DNA from: Woodsholea maritima DSM 17123
GTDB taxonomy: Bacteria > Pseudomonadota > Alphaproteobacteria > Caulobacterales > Maricaulaceae
DNA: 64,000 nucleotides
Assembly: GCF_000382325.1 (NCBI RefSeq)
Contig: NZ_KB908059.1
Coordinates: 62,001-126,000, forward strand
Reading direction: 5' to 3'
Shown here: piece after piece, positions 17,129 to 23,628 of the stretch
How positions within the stretch are numbered: position 1 is the stretch's first letter
How the letters are laid out: each line of letters begins with the position of its first letter
Program-made: the position numbers and the translations under genes
The notes under the pieces: model-generated
The model's input: only the letters and a program-made list of their open reading frames with translations
Databases searched by the model: none
Told to the model about the DNA's origin: nothing

Positions 17129-17156
17129 TTGTGTTAGCAAGCTAACACGCTATAAG
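17129..17156 (+). promoter_or_regulatory. Histidine operon promoter with 18-bp palindromic operator
   Basis: GTGTTAGC-AA-GCTAACAC (17131-17148) is a perfect 8-bp inverted repeat with a 2-bp spacer. It lies between TTGTGT (17129-17134) and TATAAG (17151-17156), 16 bp apart, a plausible sigma-70 promoter. The first gene downstream encodes a TrpR-family regulator, and the operator has the TAG/CTA half-site character of TrpR-type sites. Binding by that protein with histidine as corepressor is inferred. Confidence 0.7.
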
Positions 17157-17195
17157 GGTGTCACGTGAGAACAAGTACCCCCTTTGAGGTCTGAG

Positions 17196-17528
17196 ATGAG
17201 TGCCATGAAACCCTCCAGCCAGGATGAAAGCCGGGCTCAGCAGCAAGCCGATATTGAAGCTTTGTGTGAGGCCTTGCTGAGTTTTGAAACCGCCGATGAA
17301 ATTCAGCGCTTCTTGTTGGACTTGTCGACACCGGGGGAATTGCGGGCGCTGGCCGAACGCTGGCGGGTGGCGCAATTATTGGATACCGGTGCGAAATCCT
17401 ATCGCGAGATCAGCGCCGAAACCGGGGTCAGCACCACGACCGTCACGCGGGTGGCGCGTTTCCTCTCTCAAGAACCTCATCAGGGCTATCGCCTGGCCCT
17501 ATCCCGGCGCAAGGAGGCCCGATCATGA
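17196..17528 (+). CDS. YerC/YecD-type TrpR-family regulator, probable his operon repressor
   Basis: The 110-residue protein matches the TrpR-related YerC family. A helical dimerisation part (IEALCEALLSFETADEIQRFLLDLSTPGELRALAERWRVAQLLDTG) is followed by a reading-head HTH (SYREISAETGVSTTTVTRVARFL). GAGGT at 17186-17190 points to the ATG at 17196; an ATG at 17205 is also possible. Its TGA overlaps the hisG start, so it is the first gene of the his operon. Placement of a TrpR homologue at the head of a biosynthetic operon with a spacer palindrome suggests end-product repression and autoregulation. The ligand is not shown by sequence. Confidence 0.85.
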   Translation: MSAMKPSSQDESRAQQQADIEALCEALLSFETADEIQRFLLDLSTPGELRALAERWRVAQLLDTGAKSYREISAETGVSTTTVTRVARFLSQEPHQGYRLALSRRKEARS

Positions 17529-18406
17529 CCGAGACCCGTATCAAAATCGCCGTCCAGAAAAAGGGCCGCTTGGCAGAAGGCAGCTTTGCCTTGCTGGATA
17601 AGGCCGGTGTGAAGCTGGCCTATGGCAAGGACCAATTGCTGCGCCGGGCCGAGAATATGGCCTTGGATCTGATGCTGATCCGCGATGATGACATCCCCAG
17701 CTTTGTCGCCAGTGGGGCCTGTGATTACGGCATTGTGGGTGAGAATGTTCTTTATGAACTTCAAGCCGATCGTGCTGGTCGGTTGAACGATTTAGAGGTC
17801 GCGTTGGAGCTGGGATTTGCCAAATGCGCGCTCAAACTGGCCGCGCCTAAGGACGGTACAATCGCGTGCGCGGCAGACTTGGAGAGCAAAGCCGTCGCGA
17901 CGTCTTATCCGGGCCTGACAAAGGCCTATCTCAGCGCGCGCGGCATCCGCGCCGACATTATCGAAATGGGCGGATCGGTGGAAGTTGCCCCGCGTATGCA
18001 TATCGCCGATGCCATTTGTGATCTGGTCTCAACCGGGGCCACCTTGGATGCCAATGGCTTGGCGGCGTTTGAAACCGTGTTGGAAAGCCAAGCGGTGATG
18101 ATCAAGCGCAAAGATGCTCCAAAGGATGTCATCGGGGACATTTTGATCGAGCGCTTCAAGGGTGTGATCGCTAGCCGTCAGACCAAATATATCCTGTTGA
18201 ACGCCCCAAAAGATCGCCTGGATGATGTGCGCAATATCTTACCTGGTGCCCAAGCCCCGACGGTTGCCCCCGTTGTGGGACGCGATGATGTGGTGGCCGT
18301 CCATGCGGTATGCACTGAAGCGGTATTCTGGTCGACCTTGGAACAACTCAAAAGCGTAGGCGCGCAGTCCATTCTGGTGCTGCCTATCGAAAAAATGATG
18401 GCCTGA
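17525..18406 (+). CDS. hisG: ATP phosphoribosyltransferase, long form
   Basis: This enzyme catalyses the first step of histidine synthesis, joining ATP and PRPP. At 293 residues it is the long, hexameric type with a C-terminal regulatory domain, rather than the short HisG that needs HisZ. Visible features are IKIAVQKKGRLAEGS, the RDDDIPSFVASGACDYGIVGENV segment, the PRPP loop DAICDLVSTGATLDANGL, and the C-terminal ACT-like domain (from about residue 225, with APTVAPVVGRDDVVAVHAVC). It overlaps the regulator stop by 4 bp (ATGA), and hisD begins 4 bp after it. Feedback inhibition by histidine is expected for this form. Confidence 0.96.
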   Translation: MTETRIKIAVQKKGRLAEGSFALLDKAGVKLAYGKDQLLRRAENMALDLMLIRDDDIPSFVASGACDYGIVGENVLYELQADRAGRLNDLEVALELGFAKCALKLAAPKDGTIACAADLESKAVATSYPGLTKAYLSARGIRADIIEMGGSVEVAPRMHIADAICDLVSTGATLDANGLAAFETVLESQAVMIKRKDAPKDVIGDILIERFKGVIASRQTKYILLNAPKDRLDDVRNILPGAQAPTVAPVVGRDDVVAVHAVCTEAVFWSTLEQLKSVGAQSILVLPIEKMMA

Positions 18407-18410
18407 AGTG

Positions 18411-19715
18411 ATGCTAGATATAATTGACTGGAATAACGCATCCTCTGAGATACGAGCGGCGGTGCTTTCGCGTCCCTTAGAGGGGGCCAAAGCCTGCGAT
18501 ATTGCCCAAGATATTGTGCGCAACATTGAAGCGCGCGGCGATGAGGCGGTTGTTGACTATGCCCAACGCCTGGATGGTTGGACGGGGGATGGTTTTCTTG
18601 TCCCGCAATCTGACTTGGAAAGTGCTTTCAGTGCCTTAGATGCGGATGATAAGCTGGCAATTGAAGAGGCGATTGGTGCGGTGAGCCGTTTTCACGCCTC
18701 CCAGGGATATCGCGACATCCAGGTGGAAACCTGGCCCGGCGTCATGGCGCGCCGGGTGGTGCGCCCTTTAGAACGCGTCGCGCTTTATATCCCTGCGGGC
18801 AGTGCGCCCCTGGTTTCCACCCTCATTATGTTGGGCGTGCCCGCGCAATTGGCCAAGGTCGATGACATCATTTGCCTGGTGCCGCCCGGTCCCGATGGGC
18901 AGGTCAATTCAACTATTCTAGCCACCGCCTATATGCTGGGGCTCACCAAAGTCTATGCCATCGGTGGTGCGCATGGTGTGGCGGCGGCGGGCTTGGGTAA
19001 GGGTGGACTGCCCAAAGTCGATAAGATTTTCGGTCCCGGCAATGCCTATGTCGCTGCAGCTAAAGCGATCTTGTCCCAGATGCCCGGCGGGGCGGCCAGC
19101 GATCTGCCTGCCGGTCCCAGTGAGGTTTTGGTCATCGCCGATGATCAGGCCAATCCGGATTTCGTGGCGGCGGATCTGTTAAGCCAGGCCGAGCATGATC
19201 CCATTGCCCAAGTGGTTTTGGTCAGCGACAGCCGCGACCAAATTCGCGCCGTGAATGCGTGCGTGAAGACGCAACTTAAAACCCTATCGCGTCAGGAAAT
19301 TGCCCGCCAAAGCCTGACCCACGCACGCGCCATTCTGGTCAAGGACATGGCTGAGGCGATTGCGGTCTCCAATCTCTACGCGCCCGAGCATTTAATTGTG
19401 CAATGCCGCGCACCGGAAGGCTATCTCGACCAGATCCGCCATGCCGGTTCGGTATTTCTGGGGGCGTTGACCCCAGAAGCAGCCGGTGATTATGCGGCTG
19501 GTCCCAATCACGCCCTGCCCACATCGGGCGCAGCGCGCGCCTATGGCGGGGTCAGTGTGGAGATGTTCCAGAAAACTATGAGTGTGCTCTCGCTTTCGCC
19601 GCAGGGTACGCAGACCTTAGGCCCTATCGTTGAGCGCTTAGCCGATCTTGAAGGCCTGGATGCCCACCGCCAGGCCATGCGCCTACGCCGGATCGCGATG
19701 GAAGAGGGGGTTTAA
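18411..19715 (+). CDS. hisD: Histidinol dehydrogenase
   Basis: This 434-residue NAD-dependent zinc enzyme oxidises histidinol to histidine. It has the NAD/substrate blocks VALYIPAGSAPLVSTLIMLGVPA and GPGNAYVAAAK, the zinc-ligand segment SQAEHDPIAQ, the general-base pair in APEHLIVQ, the GDYAAGPNHALPT loop and the C-terminal LDAHRQAMRLR with the last zinc-ligand His. The length is standard. The start is either GTG 18408 or ATG 18411; ATG is preferred. Only 2 bp separate it from the next gene, as expected for a tightly coupled operon. Confidence 0.96.
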   Translation: MLDIIDWNNASSEIRAAVLSRPLEGAKACDIAQDIVRNIEARGDEAVVDYAQRLDGWTGDGFLVPQSDLESAFSALDADDKLAIEEAIGAVSRFHASQGYRDIQVETWPGVMARRVVRPLERVALYIPAGSAPLVSTLIMLGVPAQLAKVDDIICLVPPGPDGQVNSTILATAYMLGLTKVYAIGGAHGVAAAGLGKGGLPKVDKIFGPGNAYVAAAKAILSQMPGGAASDLPAGPSEVLVIADDQANPDFVAADLLSQAEHDPIAQVVLVSDSRDQIRAVNACVKTQLKTLSRQEIARQSLTHARAILVKDMAEAIAVSNLYAPEHLIVQCRAPEGYLDQIRHAGSVFLGALTPEAAGDYAAGPNHALPTSGAARAYGGVSVEMFQKTMSVLSLSPQGTQTLGPIVERLADLEGLDAHRQAMRLRRIAMEEGV

Positions 19716-19717
19716 AA

Positions 19718-20905
19718 ATGGATCTGTCTCAGAGCTTTGATGATCAGCGCCAAGCCTGGATTGCGCAGATTAAGGCGCGCCTGGGCGCTTTAACGGGTCA
19801 CGATGAAGGCAAGATCTATGTCTATGATAGCGCACGTGCAGCCTATCAAGCCGCAGGCGCCATGCCCTGGATGATCTATGATTATACCGATCAAGGGGTG
19901 GAGGCGTTAAAGCGCGCCCCGAGCGAGCGCAATTATCCGGCATTACTCGCGCTTGGGACGCCAGAGGCCCCCGTGTGCGTGATGCTGGCTCCAGAGAAAC
20001 TCGATAGTCGTGAGCTTCTGCCCGCTGCCATCGTCTTGAAGCAGCTACAAGATCGGCTTAGTCCGGCTGGATTGAAGACGGCTTATGATGAAGCTCTTGA
20101 AAAACACGCCATGATGACGCCCTTGGCAGGCTTTTTTGAAGCCCAAGCGGGCGCGATAAGCGTCAAAATTCACCAAAATGGGTTAACCATACGCCCAAAA
20201 AATGTCCCAGACTTTCAAAACAAAATAAAACACCTAGGGTTAACGCTATGCGAGGATGAAAACGGCTTTACCGCTTTCATTCCTGATGTCGTGACCGCGA
20301 AGGCCTTAGCCGCGTATCTGGGGCTTAACGGGACACATCGGCGTGCCCAAATCCGGCGCAAAACTAAAGAGACCGATATCGCCTTGAGCCTGGACCTTGA
20401 TGGCAGCGGGACGCGCATTGAAACGGGACTGGAATTCTTTGATCACATGCTGGATCAGATCGCGCGCCATGGCGGCTTTGCCCTGGATGTGGTGTGTGAA
20501 GGGGATCTGGGCGTTGATGCCCACCACACGATTGAAGATGTCTGCCTGACTTTGGGGGAGGCCTTGCGCGAAGCCTTGGGCGATAAGCGCGGGATTGGCC
20601 GGTTCGGCTTTGCCTTACCCATGGATGAAACGCGCGCCAGTGTCTGGATAGATGTGTCCGGGCGACCCTTCATCAAGTTTGACGGTGATATTCCCGGTGA
20701 GCGCGTGGGCGATTTCCCTGTGGAGATGACGGCCCATGCCTTTCGTTCGCTTTCAGAAAGCCTCAAAGCCTCGATCCATGTCGAGGTGCAGGGCGAGAAC
20801 GCGCACCACATGATTGAAGGCTGTTTCAAAGCCTTTGGCCGCGCCTTGCGTCAGGCCATTCGCATTGAAGGCTCCGATCTGCCCTCCACCAAGGGGGTGT
20901 TATAG
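19718..20905 (+). CDS. hisB: Imidazoleglycerol-phosphate dehydratase with an unfamiliar N-terminal domain
   Basis: Residues about 206-395 form a complete IGP dehydratase: RKTKETDIALSLDLDGSG, FFDHMLDQIARHGGF, DAHHTIEDV, the central sheet, and NAHHMIEGCFKAFGRAL, which supplies the second metal-ligand HHxxE motif. Residues 1-205 are extra. They are not the HAD histidinol-phosphatase of enteric HisB (no DxDGT, no Zn cysteines) and not an aminotransferase as far as I can see. Visible segments are KIYVYDSARAAYQAAG, MPWMIYDYTDQGVEALKRAP, CVMLAPEKLDSRELLPAAIV, LTIRPKNVPDF and FTAFIPDVVTAKALAAYLG. DNA encoding residues 149-181 (20161-20260) has 39 G+C in 100 by hand count, clearly lower than its surroundings. 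No hisC or phosphatase gene is present in the operon, so the domain occupies the place where the operon usually holds them. Its function is unknown. Confidence 0.9.
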   Translation: MDLSQSFDDQRQAWIAQIKARLGALTGHDEGKIYVYDSARAAYQAAGAMPWMIYDYTDQGVEALKRAPSERNYPALLALGTPEAPVCVMLAPEKLDSRELLPAAIVLKQLQDRLSPAGLKTAYDEALEKHAMMTPLAGFFEAQAGAISVKIHQNGLTIRPKNVPDFQNKIKHLGLTLCEDENGFTAFIPDVVTAKALAAYLGLNGTHRRAQIRRKTKETDIALSLDLDGSGTRIETGLEFFDHMLDQIARHGGFALDVVCEGDLGVDAHHTIEDVCLTLGEALREALGDKRGIGRFGFALPMDETRASVWIDVSGRPFIKFDGDIPGERVGDFPVEMTAHAFRSLSESLKASIHVEVQGENAHHMIEGCFKAFGRALRQAIRIEGSDLPSTKGVL

Positions 20906-20907
20906 CC

Positions 20908-21525
20908 ATGACGATAGCGGTGATTAACACCTCGACGGCGAATATCGCGTCTGTGCTTTATGCCTTGGATCGTTTGGGCGCAGCCTATCGTCTGGTCGAT
21001 TGCCCTGAGGAGGCCCAAGATTGCGCGCGTCTGATCCTTCCCGGGGTCGGCGCGGCGGGTCCTGCGATGGCAGCGCTTCATAAAAGCGGCTGGGTTGAGG
21101 TCCTGCGTAAAGAGACACGGCCCCTTTTGGGGATATGTCTCGGCATGCAACTCCTCTTTGACTATTCCGAAGAAAGCGATGTGGCGTTGTTGGGGCTAAT
21201 CCCTGGACGGGTTGAGCGTTTGAAGTCCGAGCCCAAGCTGGTCTGGCCGCATATGGGCTGGAATGCGTTGGAGGCCGTCAACTCCGATGAGCCCTTGCTG
21301 AACGGGGTCGAGCCCGGTGCGCGGGTCTATTTCGTGCATGGCTTCTATGTGAAGGCTGGTCCGGCCTGTCAGGCCAAAGCGCACTATGGTGATGATATCA
21401 CCGCGATTGCCCGCCAGGGCTATATCGTGGGCTGTCAATTCCACCCGGAACGCTCCGGCGCGGTGGGTGCTAAAATCCTGGAAAACTTTATCACGAATAC
21501 GACGAGCGCTGAGGCCCGATCATGA
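20908..21525 (+). CDS. hisH: Imidazole glycerol phosphate synthase, glutamine amidotransferase subunit
   Basis: This 205-residue class I glutamine amidotransferase has the nucleophile elbow GICLGMQLL and the catalytic His-Glu in CQFHPERSGAVGAKIL. PHMGWN and VYFVHGFY complete the HisH pattern. It releases ammonia from glutamine and channels it to HisF. The SEES..LLG and HPERSGA-GAK segments are closer to gammaproteobacterial HisH than to the usual alphaproteobacterial form, from memory. It starts 2 bp after hisB and overlaps hisA by 4 bp. Confidence 0.96.
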   Translation: MTIAVINTSTANIASVLYALDRLGAAYRLVDCPEEAQDCARLILPGVGAAGPAMAALHKSGWVEVLRKETRPLLGICLGMQLLFDYSEESDVALLGLIPGRVERLKSEPKLVWPHMGWNALEAVNSDEPLLNGVEPGARVYFVHGFYVKAGPACQAKAHYGDDITAIARQGYIVGCQFHPERSGAVGAKILENFITNTTSAEARS

Positions 21526-22250
21526 TCCTTTATCCGGCAATTGATGTTCTTGATGGCCGTGTGGTGCGCTTAAAGCAGGGCGATTTCAACGCGGTCACCG
21601 ATTATGGCGATGATCCGGTGCGCGTGGCCGAGGGCTATTTGGCTGCCGGGGCGAGCTGGCTGCATATGGTGGACCTTTCTGGTGCGCGCGATGGTGCCCG
21701 TCGCCAGCATGATCTGGTTAAAGCCGTCAGTGATGTTGGCATCAAAGTCCAAACGGGCGGCGGTGTGCGCAGCGAAGCCGATGTCGAGGCGATCCTAGAG
21801 GCGGGGGCGAGCCGTGCCGTGATTGGCTCGCTCGCCGTTACGGATGTGCAAACTGTGATTGGTTGGCTCGCGCGCTTTGGCGGGGATCAATTGGCGCTCG
21901 CCTTTGATGTGCGCATCATGGACGGGGCACCTTACCCCACGACCCATGGCTGGGCAGAGGCCGATGATCGGCCCTTGGGTGAGCTGCTGAGTGATTATCG
22001 CCGCGCGGGCCTGCGTCATGCTTTGGTGACCGATGTCGGGCGTGATGGCTTGTTGGAAGGTCCCAATCTTGATCTCTACCGTGATCTCGTGGTGGCGCGC
22101 CCGGATGTCGCCTGGCAGGCCTCTGGCGGGGTGGCGAGCCTCAATGACCTTCGCGCATTAAAGAGCTTGGGCGCAAGCGGTGCCATTATCGGTAAGGCCT
22201 TGTTCGAAGGTCGATTCACGGTTGGCGACGCGCTGGCGGAGGTCGCATAA
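21522..22250 (+). CDS. hisA: ProFAR isomerase (1-(5-phosphoribosyl)-5-[(5-phosphoribosylamino)methylideneamino]imidazole-4-carboxamide isomerase)
   Basis: This 242-residue (beta/alpha)8 barrel carries the N-terminal catalytic Asp in [14 protein letters not shown], the phosphate-binding [25 protein letters not shown], the second catalytic Asp in VTDVGRDG, and the C-terminal phosphate loop [14 protein letters not shown]. It converts ProFAR to PRFAR, the HisF substrate. The ending [11 protein letters not shown] resembles the enteric LLEGKFTV block. ATGA overlaps join it to hisH upstream; its stop TAA overlaps the hisF ATG by one base. Confidence 0.96.
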   Translation: MILYPAIDVLDGRVVRLKQGDFNAVTDYGDDPVRVAEGYLAAGASWLHMVDLSGARDGARRQHDLVKAVSDVGIKVQTGGGVRSEADVEAILEAGASRAVIGSLAVTDVQTVIGWLARFGGDQLALAFDVRIMDGAPYPTTHGWAEADDRPLGELLSDYRRAGLRHALVTDVGRDGLLEGPNLDLYRDLVVARPDVAWQASGGVASLNDLRALKSLGASGAIIGKALFEGRFTVGDALAEVA

Positions 22251-23017
22251 TGCTTGCCAAGCGGATTATACCTTGCCTGGATGTGCGCGATGGCCGCGTC
22301 GTAAAAGGTGTGCAGTTTAAGAACCACGAAGATGTCGGAGATATCGAAACGCTGGCCCGGCGCTATGCCCGGGAGGGCGCGGATGAGCTGGTCTTCTATG
22401 ACATCTCAGCCAGCCCTTCAGGTAAGGTGGTGGAACCAGAATGGGTCGCCAAAGTGGCGCGCGCCATCGATATTCCCTTCTGTGTGGCGGGTGGTATCCG
22501 GAGCTTAGATCAGGCCCGTGCGCGCCTGTTCGCCGGGGCCGATAAGATCTCCATCAATTCTCCGGCGCTGGAAAATCCGGACTTTATTGATGAGCTGGCG
22601 CGTGAATTTGGCTCGCAATGCGTGGTTATCGGCATGGATAGCCGCAAGGTTGATGGACGCTGGTGCCTGCACCAATATACCGGCGACCCGGATAAGATGC
22701 GCCAGGCCAAAGCCCAAACCCTTGATTGGGTGAAAGAGGTGATCAGACGCGGGGCCGGTGAGATCGTTCTCAATTGCATGGATCAAGATGGTGTGCGCGA
22801 AGGCTATGACATTGAACAGCTGGAAGCGGTGCGTGAAGTATGCTCCGTGCCCTTGATTGCTTCGGGCGGTGCGGGCGCAGCCGCGCATTTTCGTGATGTG
22901 TTTGAGCGTGCGCGCGTGGACGGCGCGCTGGCCGCCAGTGTTTTTCATAAGGGCGTGATCGCCATCCCGGATCTAAAAAGCTATCTCGACACGTCAGGCG
23001 TAGAGGTCAGATTATGA
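22250..23017 (+). CDS. hisF: Imidazole glycerol phosphate synthase, cyclase subunit
   Basis: The 255-residue barrel has [23 protein letters not shown] with the catalytic Asp11 equivalent, [39 protein letters not shown] with the second catalytic Asp, and [14 protein letters not shown]. It produces IGP and AICAR from PRFAR and HisH-derived ammonia. The sequence, including [12 protein letters not shown] and [17 protein letters not shown], is of the enterobacterial type rather than the shorter-looped type usual in alphaproteobacteria. It overlaps hisIE by 4 bp. Confidence 0.96.
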   Translation: MLAKRIIPCLDVRDGRVVKGVQFKNHEDVGDIETLARRYAREGADELVFYDISASPSGKVVEPEWVAKVARAIDIPFCVAGGIRSLDQARARLFAGADKISINSPALENPDFIDELAREFGSQCVVIGMDSRKVDGRWCLHQYTGDPDKMRQAKAQTLDWVKEVIRRGAGEIVLNCMDQDGVREGYDIEQLEAVREVCSVPLIASGGAGAAAHFRDVFERARVDGALAASVFHKGVIAIPDLKSYLDTSGVEVRL

Positions 23018-23625
23018 GCATGTATGATGATATGATCCTGGACTGGGACAAGATGGCGGGGCTGATCCCGGCCCTGGTCCAAGACGCTGATAGCGGTGCC
23101 ATCTTAATGCAGGGCTATATGAATTTAGACGCGTTGGACGCCACCCAGCGCGATGGTTTCGTGACCTTTTATAGCCGCTCGAAACAACGCCTGTGGCGCA
23201 AGGGTGAAACCTCTGGCCATACTTTGAGCGTGGTCTCCATCAAGGCTGATTGCGATGGGGATAGCTTGCTGATTGCGGCGCGCCCGGCGGGGCCGGTCTG
23301 TCATACCGGGGCGCAGACCTGTTTTGGCGATGAAGCCCTTCCCAGTATCGGTTTTATTGGATCACTGGAACGCATCATTGAGGAGCGTCTCAGCGCGTCC
23401 CCAGAGGAAAGCTATACCGCGCGCCTGATGGCCAAGGGTATTCGCAAAATCGCGCAGAAGGTTGGCGAAGAAGGCGTAGAAGTTGCGCTGGCTGGTGTTG
23501 CTGAAGGCGATGAGGCCTTAATCAATGAAAGCGCAGATCTGATCTTCCACCTGCTGGTCTTGTTAAAAGCGCGCGGGTTGAGCCTCGCCCAGGTCGCAGC
23601 CTGTTTGAAAGAGCGCCACCGCTAA
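23014..23625 (+). CDS. hisIE: Bifunctional phosphoribosyl-AMP cyclohydrolase / phosphoribosyl-ATP pyrophosphatase
   Basis: At 203 residues this is a HisI-HisE fusion. The HisI part (residues about 1-110) has [36 protein letters not shown], the metal-binding [10 protein letters not shown] and [11 protein letters not shown]. The HisE part (about 115-203) has [27 protein letters not shown] and [14 protein letters not shown]. The two domains catalyse steps 2 and 3 of the pathway. Most alphaproteobacteria keep hisI and hisE separate, whereas the fusion is usual in Enterobacterales and Bacteroidetes. It is the last gene of the operon and converges, with 3 bp to spare, on the M14 peptidase gene. Confidence 0.95.
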   Translation: MSMYDDMILDWDKMAGLIPALVQDADSGAILMQGYMNLDALDATQRDGFVTFYSRSKQRLWRKGETSGHTLSVVSIKADCDGDSLLIAARPAGPVCHTGAQTCFGDEALPSIGFIGSLERIIEERLSASPEESYTARLMAKGIRKIAQKVGEEGVEVALAGVAEGDEALINESADLIFHLLVLLKARGLSLAQVAACLKERHR

Positions 23626-23628
23626 GCC

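Noticed and set aside
20178-20245. GGTTAACC and GTTAAC sequences resembling CtrA sites or the chemoreceptor element
   Set aside because: They lie inside the hisB coding region in an A+T-rich stretch and not near any start codon on either strand.
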